From NCBI GenBank assembly GCA_025929745.1, contig JAICPQ010000039.1, positions 1 through 13,543 of the forward strand: DNA of 13,543 bases, written 5' to 3'. Below the pieces are notes generated by a model. The model ran no database searches and was not told where the DNA came from. It saw only the letters and a program-made list of their open reading frames with translations. Position 1 is the first letter of the stretch, and each line of letters begins with the position of its first letter. Below, one piece after another: positions 6,763-13,212 of this stretch. The position numbers and the translations under genes were made by a program. Origin of the DNA: Burkholderiales bacterium (GTDB lineage Bacteria > Pseudomonadota > Gammaproteobacteria > Burkholderiales > SG8-39).

Positions 6763-6942
6763 ATGGCAGTTCATCAGAACAAGAAGTCGCCGTCCCGCCG
6801 CGGCATGCGCCGCTCGCATGACCACCTGAGCGCGCCCGCCATCGCGGTGGAGCCGACCAGCGGCGAGACGCACCTGCGCCACCACGTCAGCCCGACGGGT
6901 TTCTACCGCGGCAAGAAGGTCGTCAAGTCCAAGGAAGAGTAG
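6763..6942 (+). CDS. rpmF: 50S ribosomal protein L32
   Basis: Small structural protein of the large ribosomal subunit, 59 residues. The N-terminus MAVHQNKKSPSRRGMRRSHD is the unmistakable L32 signature, followed by SGETHLRHHVSPTGFYRGKK. There are no cysteines, so this is the zinc-free form. The start is fixed by GAGGAG at 6749-6754, 8 nt before the ATG, one of the best ribosome sites in the window. The stop is 4 nt before the plsX start. Position between yceD and plsX is the classical arrangement that ties ribosome synthesis to lipid synthesis. Confidence 0.97.
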   Translation: MAVHQNKKSPSRRGMRRSHDHLSAPAIAVEPTSGETHLRHHVSPTGFYRGKKVVKSKEE

Positions 6943-6946
6943 TCGG

Positions 6947-7948
6947 TTGATCACCGTTGCGGTCGATTGCATGGGCGGCGACCACGGCCCCCATGTAACG
7001 GTACCGGCCGCGCTCGCGTTCCAGGCGCGCAGCCGCGATGTCGAGATCGTGCTCGTCGGCTTACCGGAGGTCATCGGGAAAGAGCTGAAAGGACCGGGCG
7101 CGCGCGTGCATCCGGCGAGCGACGTCGTGGCCATGGATGAGCCGCCGGCGCAGGCGCTGCGTTCCAAGAAGGATTCGTCGATGCGCGTGGCCGTGGACCT
7201 CGTGAAAAGCGGCGAAGCGCACGCCTGCGTGAGCGCGGGAAACACCGGCGCGCTCATGGCGATCTCGCGCTTCGTCCTGAAGACGCTGCCCGGCATCGAC
7301 CGCCCCGCGATCGCGACCGTGCTTCCGAACATGCGGCGCACCAACACGTACGTCCTAGACTTGGGCGCCAACGTCGACTGCGCGGCGGACCACCTGCTGC
7401 AGTTCGGCATCATGGGGGCAATGCTCGTCGCCGCGGTCGAGCACAAGGAACGTCCGTCGGTGGGGCTGCTGAATATCGGCGTCGAGGACATCAAAGGCAA
7501 CGAGGCGGTTAAGCAGGCCGCGGAGCTTCTGCGCGCGAGCGGACTCAATTTCGCCGGCAACGTGGAAGGCGATGACATCTACAAGGGAACGGTCGACGTG
7601 GTGGTATGCGATGGCTTCGTGGGCAATGTCGCGCTCAAGTCCTCCGAGGGCGTGGCGCAGATGATGGCGACCACGATGCGCGAAGAGTTCTCGCGCAATA
7701 TCCTGACGCGCCTCGCGGCCTTCTTCGCTTTGCCGGTGCTGCGCGCGGTGCGCAATCGGCTCGATCACCGCCGCTATAACGGCGCCAGTCTCCTGGGTCT
7801 GCGCGGCATCGTCATCAAAAGCCACGGCTCGGCCGACGCGTTCGCGTTCGGCCAGGCGCTCGAGCGCGCGGTCGAGGAGGTCCGGAACGACGTGCCGCAG
7901 CGCATCGAAAGCCGCATGGCGCAGCTCGCCCCCCAGCCGGTGCAATGA
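6947..7948 (+). CDS. plsX: Phosphate acyltransferase PlsX
   Basis: Converts acyl-ACP and phosphate to acyl-phosphate, the acyl donor for PlsY in phospholipid synthesis; a peripheral membrane enzyme. The 333 residues start MITVAVDCMGGDHGP, the family N-terminus. Further conserved blocks are SAGNTGALMA, DLGANVDC and VCDGFVGNVALKSSEG. The start must be TTG at 6947: the next ATG is in the middle of DCMGGD and would delete the first strand. The rpmF tail sequence AAGGA acts as a distant ribosome site, 11 nt away. The stop overlaps the fabH start as ATGA, suggesting translational coupling. Confidence 0.95.
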   Translation: MITVAVDCMGGDHGPHVTVPAALAFQARSRDVEIVLVGLPEVIGKELKGPGARVHPASDVVAMDEPPAQALRSKKDSSMRVAVDLVKSGEAHACVSAGNTGALMAISRFVLKTLPGIDRPAIATVLPNMRRTNTYVLDLGANVDCAADHLLQFGIMGAMLVAAVEHKERPSVGLLNIGVEDIKGNEAVKQAAELLRASGLNFAGNVEGDDIYKGTVDVVVCDGFVGNVALKSSEGVAQMMATTMREEFSRNILTRLAAFFALPVLRAVRNRLDHRRYNGASLLGLRGIVIKSHGSADAFAFGQALERAVEEVRNDVPQRIESRMAQLAPQPVQ

Positions 7949-8904
7949 TCTATTCGCGCATCGTCGGCACCGGTAGCTATCTGCCGCCACGCGTAATGAC
8001 GAACGCGGATTTCGCCGCGCGCCTTGACACGACGGACGCCTGGATCCGTGAGCGCACCGGCATCGTCCAGCGCCACATCGCCGAGAAGTCCCAGACCTCG
8101 AGTGATCTCGCCTTCGAAGCGAGCCGCCACGCCCTCGCGGCGGCCGGCGTGGGCGCCGAGGACATGGACCTCATCGTGGTCGCGACCTCGACCCCGGACT
8201 ACGTGTTTCCAAGCACGGCTTGCCTGCTGCAGTCGAAACTCGGCGTCAAGGGCAGTGCGGCTTTCGACGTGCAGGCGGTTTGCAGCGGATTCGTCTACGG
8301 CCTCGCCACGGCGGACAACTTCATCAGGGCAGGAGCGGCGAAAAAAGCCCTCGTCGTCGGCGCCGAAGTGTTCTCGCGCATCCTCGACTGGAACGACCGC
8401 GGGACGTGCGTGCTCTTCGGCGACGGAGCCGGCGCAGTGGTGCTTGCGGCGGGAAGCAAGCCCGGCGTGCACGCGAGCATCTTGCGCGCCGACGGCAGCC
8501 ATTCCGGGATGCTCTCCGTGCCCGGCAATGTTTGCGGCGGGGCGGTCGCGGGCTCGCCCTTCCTGCAGATGAACGGGCAGGCGGTATTCAAATTTGCGGT
8601 GCGCGTGCTGGAGGAATCGGCGCGCGAGACCGTCGCCGCCGCCGACATGCAGCTCTCGGACATCGACTGGCTGATTCCGCACCAGGCGAACGTGCGCATC
8701 CTCGATGCGACCGCGCGCAAGCTCGGGCTGCCCAGTGAGAAGCTCGTGGTGACGGTGGACCATCACGGCAACACATCGGCCGCCTCGGTGCCGCTCGCGC
8801 TCGACGAATACGTGCGCGCCGGCAAGATCCGCGCGGGACACCGCCTGCTTCTTCAGGGTGTGGGCGGCGGGTTCACCTGGGGCTCAAACCTGGTGACGCT
8901 ATGA
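7945..8904 (+). CDS. fabH: 3-oxoacyl-ACP synthase III FabH
   Basis: Condenses acetyl-CoA with malonyl-ACP to start fatty-acid chains in the cytoplasm. Full length at 319 residues. The Cys-His-Asn triad is C113 (QAVCSGFVYG), H246 (IPHQANVRI) and N276 (HHGNTSAAS), close to C112/H244/N274 in E. coli. WIRERTGI (33-40) and GDGAGAVVL (159-167) are also typical. The start overlaps the plsX stop by 4 nt and the stop overlaps the fabD start by 4 nt, both as ATGA. No strong independent Shine-Dalgarno is present, consistent with coupled translation. Confidence 0.97.
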   Translation: MIYSRIVGTGSYLPPRVMTNADFAARLDTTDAWIRERTGIVQRHIAEKSQTSSDLAFEASRHALAAAGVGAEDMDLIVVATSTPDYVFPSTACLLQSKLGVKGSAAFDVQAVCSGFVYGLATADNFIRAGAAKKALVVGAEVFSRILDWNDRGTCVLFGDGAGAVVLAAGSKPGVHASILRADGSHSGMLSVPGNVCGGAVAGSPFLQMNGQAVFKFAVRVLEESARETVAAADMQLSDIDWLIPHQANVRILDATARKLGLPSEKLVVTVDHHGNTSAASVPLALDEYVRAGKIRAGHRLLLQGVGGGFTWGSNLVTL

Positions 8905-9818
8905 AACTCGCCATGGTTTTTCCCGGGCAGGGATCGCAGTCCGTGGGAATGCTAAAGGCGTACGCCGGTCTTCCCGGCATTGAGGAGTCCTTGGCAGAAG
9001 CAAAGGGCGCATTGGGCGAGGACTTGATCAGACTCCTTGAGGAGGGCCCAGCGGAGAAGCTGGCGCTCACCGTGAACACGCAACCCGCGATGGTGACTGC
9101 GGGTACAGCGGCCTATCGCGCCTGGGTCGCGCTCGGCGGGCCGAAACCGGACTTCGTCGCTGGGCACAGCCTGGGCGAATACAGCGCGCTCGTCGCCGCC
9201 GGCGCGATCACGTTCAGGGACTGCCTGCCGCTCGTGCGCTTCCGCGCGCAGTCGATGCAGGAAGCCGTGCCGGAAGGCAAGGGCGCCATGGCGGCGATCC
9301 TCATGCTTGAGGACGAAGCGGTGCGCGCCGCATGCGGCGAGGCGGGCGGCGTGGTGCAAGCCGTCAATTTCAATGCGCCCGGCCAGGTGGTGATCGCGGG
9401 TGAAAAAGCCGCGGTCGAGCGCGCCATGAAGATCTGCACGGAGAAAGGCGCGAAGCGAGCGATGCTCCTTCCGGTGAGCGCGCCGTTTCATTCTACGCTG
9501 ATGCGCCCGGCGGCGGACAAGCTCAAAGGCTGCCTCGAGAAGGTGAGCGTCTCCGCGCCGGCGATTTCGGTGATCAACAATGTCGATGTGGCGATCGAAA
9601 ACGAGCCGGCGCGCATCAAGGACGCGCTCGTGCGTCAGGCCGCTTCGCCAGTGCGCTGGGTGGAGACAATCCGCCGCATGGTCGATTCCGGGGTCACGCA
9701 CATCGTCGAATGCGGCCCGGGCAAGGTGCTCGCCGGCATGACGAAGCGCATCGCTCCCGGTGTGAAGTCCTTCGCCGCGGCCGACCGCGCATCGCTTGAG
9801 GAGGCGCTCAAATGTTAG
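8901..9818 (+). CDS. fabD: Malonyl-CoA:ACP transacylase FabD
   Basis: Transfers malonyl from CoA to AcpP, supplying the extender for FabH and FabF. The 305 residues begin MKLAMVFPGQGSQSVGM. The active-site serine S90 is in GHSLGEYSAL, R115 in VRFR binds the malonyl carboxylate, and H197 in VSAPFHST is the catalytic histidine. NAPGQVVIAG and VECGPGKVLAGM are further conserved blocks. GGTGA just before the ATG can pair with the anti-Shine-Dalgarno. The 3' end overlaps fabG by 7 nt and carries the fabG ribosome site TGAGGAGG. Confidence 0.97.
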   Translation: MKLAMVFPGQGSQSVGMLKAYAGLPGIEESLAEAKGALGEDLIRLLEEGPAEKLALTVNTQPAMVTAGTAAYRAWVALGGPKPDFVAGHSLGEYSALVAAGAITFRDCLPLVRFRAQSMQEAVPEGKGAMAAILMLEDEAVRAACGEAGGVVQAVNFNAPGQVVIAGEKAAVERAMKICTEKGAKRAMLLPVSAPFHSTLMRPAADKLKGCLEKVSVSAPAISVINNVDVAIENEPARIKDALVRQAASPVRWVETIRRMVDSGVTHIVECGPGKVLAGMTKRIAPGVKSFAAADRASLEEALKC

Positions 9819-10507
9819 AGGGGAAGCTCGCGCTGGTCACCGGCGCTTCGCGCGGCATCGGCCAGGCGATCGCCGAGGAGCTGCGCCGGCTCGGCGCCAA
9901 CGTTGTAGGCACCTCGACCACCGAGGAGGGCGCGCGCAAGATCAACGGCCGCGTTCTGGACGTGCGCAACGCCGAGCAGTGCGAAGCATTGGTGAAGGAG
10001 CTCGGTGAGGTCGCGATCCTCGTCAACAACGCGGGTATCACTCGCGACAACCTCGCGCTGCGTATGAAAGACGCGGAGTGGGACGAGGTGATCCAGACCA
10101 ACCTGCAGGCGGTGTTTCGCCTGTCGCGCGCGGTCATGCGCGGCATGATGAAAGCGCGCTGGGGCCGCATCATCAACATCACTTCGGTGGTCGGCGCGTC
10201 GGGCAACGCCGGCCAGGCGAACTACGCCGCCGCCAAGGCCGGAGTCGTCGGCATGACGAAAAGCCTCGCGCGCGAGCTCGGCAGCCGCAACATCACCGTC
10301 AACTGCGTGGCGCCGGGGTTCATCGACACCGACATGACGCGCGCGCTTTCGGACGAGCAGAAAAAGGCCCTGCTTGCGAACATTCCGCTCGGCCGCCTGG
10401 GCATGCCCCAGGACGTCGCCGCGGCCGTGGCGTACCTCGCTTCGCCCGGTGGCGACTATGTCACCGGTGCGGTCCTGCACGTCAACGGCGGCATGTACAT
10501 GTCGTAG
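9812..10507 (+). CDS. fabG: 3-oxoacyl-ACP reductase FabG, compact form
   Basis: NADPH-dependent reduction of 3-ketoacyl-ACP in chain elongation; a short-chain dehydrogenase. TGASRGIG (residues 10-17) binds the cofactor and NNAG is at 72-75. The catalytic tetrad is N97, S125, Y138 and K142 (YAAAK). HVNGGMYMS ends the protein as in E. coli FabG. At 231 residues it is 13 shorter than E. coli FabG. The catalytic residues are all shifted by 13, so one residue is lost at the N-terminus and about 12 between the cofactor loop and VNNAG. No frameshift is evident. TGAGGAGG at 9797-9804, 7 nt before the ATG, sets the start. Co-operonic with fabD and acpP. Confidence 0.96.
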   Translation: MLEGKLALVTGASRGIGQAIAEELRRLGANVVGTSTTEEGARKINGRVLDVRNAEQCEALVKELGEVAILVNNAGITRDNLALRMKDAEWDEVIQTNLQAVFRLSRAVMRGMMKARWGRIINITSVVGASGNAGQANYAAAKAGVVGMTKSLARELGSRNITVNCVAPGFIDTDMTRALSDEQKKALLANIPLGRLGMPQDVAAAVAYLASPGGDYVTGAVLHVNGGMYMS

Positions 10508-10510
10508 AAT
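10505..10510 (+). promoter_or_regulatory. Possible -10 element of an internal acpP promoter
   Basis: TAGAAT overlaps the fabG stop codon and lies 28 nt before the acpP ATG. acpP often has its own promoter because the protein is needed in large amounts. No convincing -35 is found about 17 nt upstream, so this is a weak call. Confidence 0.22.
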
Positions 10511-10537
10511 ACGCCCCCTCTTCGGGAAGGAGCCGCG

Positions 10538-10777
10538 ATGGAAAACGTCGAACAAAGAGTGCGCAAAATCATCGCCGAGCAGCTGGGCGTAAACGAGGGC
10601 GAGATCAAGAACGAGTCATCGTTCGTCGACGACCTCGGCGCCGATTCGCTCGATACGGTCGAGCTCGTGATGGCGCTGGAAGAGGAGTTCGAGACCGAGA
10701 TCCCGGACGAGGAGGCGGAGAAGATCACCACGGTCCAGCAGGCCGTCGACTACATCAAGGCCCACGCCAAATCGTAA
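10538..10777 (+). CDS. acpP: Acyl carrier protein
   Basis: Carries growing acyl chains on a phosphopantetheine arm. The 79-residue acidic protein has the GADSLDTVEL motif, with S37 as the modified serine, between helices of the four-helix fold (MENVEQRVRKIIAEQLGV at the start). AAGGAG at 10527-10532, 5 nt before the ATG, is a strong ribosome site. The gene lies 30 nt after fabG and 14 nt before fabF, the standard position. Confidence 0.98.
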   Translation: MENVEQRVRKIIAEQLGVNEGEIKNESSFVDDLGADSLDTVELVMALEEEFETEIPDEEAEKITTVQQAVDYIKAHAKS

Positions 10778-10791
10778 AAAGACACTCATAA

Positions 10792-12030
10792 GTGACTCGC
10801 CGCAGAGTCGTGGTCACCGGGCTGGGCATCGTCAGCCCGATCGGAAATTCCGTCTCTGAGGCGTGGCAGAGCGCCCTCGCCGGCACATCGGGCATCACCA
10901 AGATCACGCGCTTCGACCCTTCGCGCCTCGCGAGCCAGATTGCCGGCGAAGTGAAGGGCTTCGACATCGCGCCGTACATGTCGCCTAAGGAAGCGCGGCG
11001 CATGGATCTCTTCATCCATTACGGCATGGCGGCCGCGCTGCAGGCCTGGCGCGAGTCCGGCCTCCAGGTCACGCCGCAGAACGCCGAGCGCATCGGCGTG
11101 AACTACGGCTCGGGCATCGGCGGATTGCCCCTCATCGAGGCGCAGCACCACGAGCTCGAGGAAAAGGGGCCACGGCGCCTGTCGCCGTTCTTCATTCCGG
11201 GCAGCATCATCAACATGACCGCCGGGCTTCTCTCCATCGAGATCGGCGCCAAGGGTCCCAACCTGGCGATGGTCACCGCGTGCACCACGTCCACGCACTG
11301 CATCGGCGAGGCGATGAAGTCGATCCGCTACGGCGACGCCGACATCATGATCGCGGGCGGGTCCGAGGCCGTGGTGACCGAACTCGCCATCGGCGGCTTT
11401 GCTTCGGCGCGCGCGCTCTCCACGCGCAACGACGATCCGGCGACCGCGAGCCGGCCGTGGGACAAGGAGCGCGACGGTTTCGTGCTCGGGGAAGGCGCGG
11501 GCGCGATGGTGCTGGAGGAGTACGAGCACGCGAAGGCGCGCGGCGCGAAGATCTATTGCGAGGTGCTCGGCTACGGCGTGTCCGCTGACGCGTACCACAT
11601 GACCGCGCCGAGCGAAGACGGCGACGGCGCGTTCCGCTGCATGCGCAACGCGCTCGCCGACGCGCGCGTCAATGCACCGGAAGTGCAGTACATCAACGCG
11701 CACGGTACCTCAACCCCGCTCGGCGATATCGCCGAGACGAAGGCGGTGAAGCGGCTGCTCGGCGAGCACGCGAGCAAGGCCGCGGTGAACTCGACCAAGT
11801 CCATGACCGGACACCTGCTGGGCGCCGCCGGCGCGGTGGAAGCCGTGTTCACCGCGCTCGCCATCCGCGACCAGGTCTCGCCGCCCACCATCAACCTGCG
11901 CACGCCCGACCCGGAATGCGATCTGGACTACGTGCCGAACGCGGCGCGCAAGATGCCGATCCGCGTGGCGCTCTCCAACTCATTCGGCTTCGGCGGCACC
12001 AACGCCACCCTGGTTTTCGCGCAGCCTTGA
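10792..12030 (+). CDS. fabF: 3-oxoacyl-ACP synthase II FabF
   Basis: Elongating condensing enzyme (KAS II) of fatty-acid synthesis, 412 residues. The thiolase-fold triad is C164 (VTACTTSTH), H304 (INAHGTSTPLGD) and H341, with K336 (STKSMTGHLLGAAG); each is one residue past the E. coli number. GFGGTNATLVF closes the protein. The start is GTG at 10792 (MTRRRVVVTGLGIVSPIGN), matching the family N-terminus, although no good Shine-Dalgarno precedes it. It follows acpP by 14 nt. The stop overlaps the next start as TTGA. Confidence 0.97.
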   Translation: MTRRRVVVTGLGIVSPIGNSVSEAWQSALAGTSGITKITRFDPSRLASQIAGEVKGFDIAPYMSPKEARRMDLFIHYGMAAALQAWRESGLQVTPQNAERIGVNYGSGIGGLPLIEAQHHELEEKGPRRLSPFFIPGSIINMTAGLLSIEIGAKGPNLAMVTACTTSTHCIGEAMKSIRYGDADIMIAGGSEAVVTELAIGGFASARALSTRNDDPATASRPWDKERDGFVLGEGAGAMVLEEYEHAKARGAKIYCEVLGYGVSADAYHMTAPSEDGDGAFRCMRNALADARVNAPEVQYINAHGTSTPLGDIAETKAVKRLLGEHASKAAVNSTKSMTGHLLGAAGAVEAVFTALAIRDQVSPPTINLRTPDPECDLDYVPNAARKMPIRVALSNSFGFGGTNATLVFAQP

Positions 12031-12461
12031 GCGGCGCGCGCCTGGAGCTTTCCCGCTCCTGGATCCTGGCTGCGCTGATCCTCTTGCTGCATGGCGCAGC
12101 GGGCGCCTCGCTCGCCGTCGTGGTGCCCGGCTGGGCCGGCGCTGCGCTCGGGGCCGCTTTCGTGCTTCTCGGGCTCGCTGCGGCGTGGGCGCGGGCCCTC
12201 CATGGCTCCGCGGCCTCCGTACGCGCGCTGGAGATCGGTGATGCGCTGGTCGTCGAGCTGAAGGACGGCCGGCGCTTTGCCGCCGAGCTCGGCGCAAGCC
12301 GTCATGTCAGCCGGTTCATGGTGACGCTTCCCGTCTCTATCCCGTTGCGGCGGACAATTCTCGTCACGCGGGACATGCTCGGCGTCGCAGAGTTCAGGCA
12401 CCTGCGGCTCTGGGCGCTCTGGAAAAAGCTGCCCGTGGCGGGCAAGCAACTCCCGGCCTGA
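12027..12461 (+). CDS. Small two-helix membrane protein, possibly YgfX/CptA-like
   Basis: A 144-residue protein with two adjacent hydrophobic helices at about 12-32 and 36-56, separated by a Pro-Gly turn. A soluble C-terminal part follows, with LEIGDALVVELKDGRRF, RRTILVTRDML and RHLRLWALWKKLP. This layout (N-terminal helical hairpin, then a small beta-rich tail) resembles the YgfX/CptA family, but I assign it only by shape. The frame is open back to 11916, but that would run far inside fabF. TTG at 12027 overlaps the fabF stop as TTGA, like other junctions in this operon. The usual YgfX partner SdhE is not beside it. Role unknown; by position it may be linked to lipid or envelope biology. Confidence 0.6.
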   Translation: MSGARLELSRSWILAALILLLHGAAGASLAVVVPGWAGAALGAAFVLLGLAAAWARALHGSAASVRALEIGDALVVELKDGRRFAAELGASRHVSRFMVTLPVSIPLRRTILVTRDMLGVAEFRHLRLWALWKKLPVAGKQLPA

Positions 12462-12481
12462 GGCGTAGCCTCGCGCGGGCT

Positions 12482-12509
12482 CGAACTATTTCCAAGTGCG
12501 TGTGTCTGT
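12482..12509 (+). promoter_or_regulatory. Candidate sigma-E-dependent (autoregulatory) promoter of rpoE
   Basis: CGAACTA (12482-12488) and GTCTGT (12504-12509) are 15 nt apart, matching the layout of the enterobacterial sigma-E consensus GGAACTT-N15-GTCTAA at most key positions. The predicted transcription start is near 12515, giving a leader of about 95 nt. rpoE genes commonly read their own sigma factor. The only gene-free gap it could serve is the 147 bp before rpoE. Confidence 0.55.
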
Positions 12510-12601
12510 GGCACATAGGCGTAGCAAACGGGACGTAAGCCAACGGGCTGTTCGTCCGGGGTGGGGAGCCCCTGCGAAGCACCAGCGGCCAGCGCTCGAG
12601 A

Positions 12602-12620
12602 GCGGTCGGTGACCGACCGC
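12602..12620 (+). promoter_or_regulatory. Inverted repeat centred on the rpoE start codon
   Basis: GCGGTCGGT, one G, then ACCGACCGC: two perfect 9-nt arms. As RNA, a 7-bp stem (GCGGUCG/CGACCGC) would close a 5-nt loop GUGAC that holds the GUG start codon. The partial Shine-Dalgarno GAGAG (12598-12602) abuts the stem base. The repeat is seen directly; control of translation is inferred. Confidence 0.5.
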
Positions 12621-13208
12621 GACATCGACCGTCAGCTGGTTGCAAGGGCGCAGCGCGGCGACAAGCGGGCCTTCGAGCTGCTTGTCGAGAAGTATCAGCG
12701 CAAGCTGGCGCGCCTGCTGTCACGCTTCATTCGCGACCCGGCCGAGGTCGAGGATGTGACGCAGGAGGCGTTCATCAAGGCCTACAGGGCCCTCCCCGCA
12801 TTCCGTGGCGACAGCGCGTTCTATACGTGGCTGTACAGGATTGGAATTAATACGGCCAAGAACTATCTCATGGCCATGGGTCGGCGGGCGCCGACTTCGA
12901 CGGAGGTAGAGGCCGAGGAGGCGGAGGGGTTCGAGGAAGGCGAGCAGCTGCGCGACATCAACACGCCGGAAAGCATGTTGCTGTCGAACGAGATCGCGAA
13001 GACCGTCAATGCGACGATCGAGCAGCTGCCCGAAGAATTGCGCACCGCGATTCAGATGCGCGAGATTGAGGGGATGAGTTACGAGGACATCGCGAAAGCG
13101 ATGGACTGCCCGATCGGAACCGTGCGTTCACGGATCTTCAGGGCGCGGGAAGCGATAGCCGAGCAGTTGCGGCCGTTGCTGGACACCCGCAAAGACAAGA
13201 GGTGGTAG
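12609..13208 (+). CDS. rpoE: Extracytoplasmic-stress sigma factor RpoE (sigma-E)
   Basis: ECF sigma factor that directs transcription in response to envelope damage, held inactive by RseA. The 199 residues contain region 2 at about 24-91 (DPAEVEDVTQEAFIKAYRAL, FYTWLYRIGINTAKNYL) and region 4 at about 134-186 (LPEELRTAIQMREIEGMSYE and the helix-turn-helix PIGTVRSRIFRAREAI). The linker is acidic. GTG at 12609 is chosen because it gives MTDRDIDRQLVARAQRGD, matching betaproteobacterial RpoE N-termini as I recall them. An upstream GTG at 12561 adds 16 residues unlike the family. The gene is preceded by a sigma-E-like promoter and followed 4 nt later by rseA. Confidence 0.95.
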   Translation: MTDRDIDRQLVARAQRGDKRAFELLVEKYQRKLARLLSRFIRDPAEVEDVTQEAFIKAYRALPAFRGDSAFYTWLYRIGINTAKNYLMAMGRRAPTSTEVEAEEAEGFEEGEQLRDINTPESMLLSNEIAKTVNATIEQLPEELRTAIQMREIEGMSYEDIAKAMDCPIGTVRSRIFRAREAIAEQLRPLLDTRKDKRW

Positions 13209-13212
13209 GGGT

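Noticed and set aside
6424..7578. Long open frame on the minus strand (384 codons) across yceD, rpmF and plsX
   Set aside because: It is antisense to three recognised genes, has low-complexity Ser/Arg/Ala composition and no motif. High-GC codon bias produces such shadows.
7774..8841. 355-codon minus-strand frame opposite plsX/fabH, and 305-codon frame at 10786-11703 opposite fabF
   Set aside because: Both are mirror images of well-conserved genes, rich in Arg/His/Ala, and lack any family signature.
12460..12472. Hairpin GAGGC-GTA-GCCTC as a terminator of the fab operon
   Set aside because: The stem is only 5 bp and no T-run follows, so intrinsic termination is not supported.
12561..12608. 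Upstream GTG start for rpoE at 12561
   Set aside because: The extra 16 residues do not resemble RpoE N-termini, whereas the frame from 12609 fits the family from the first codon.
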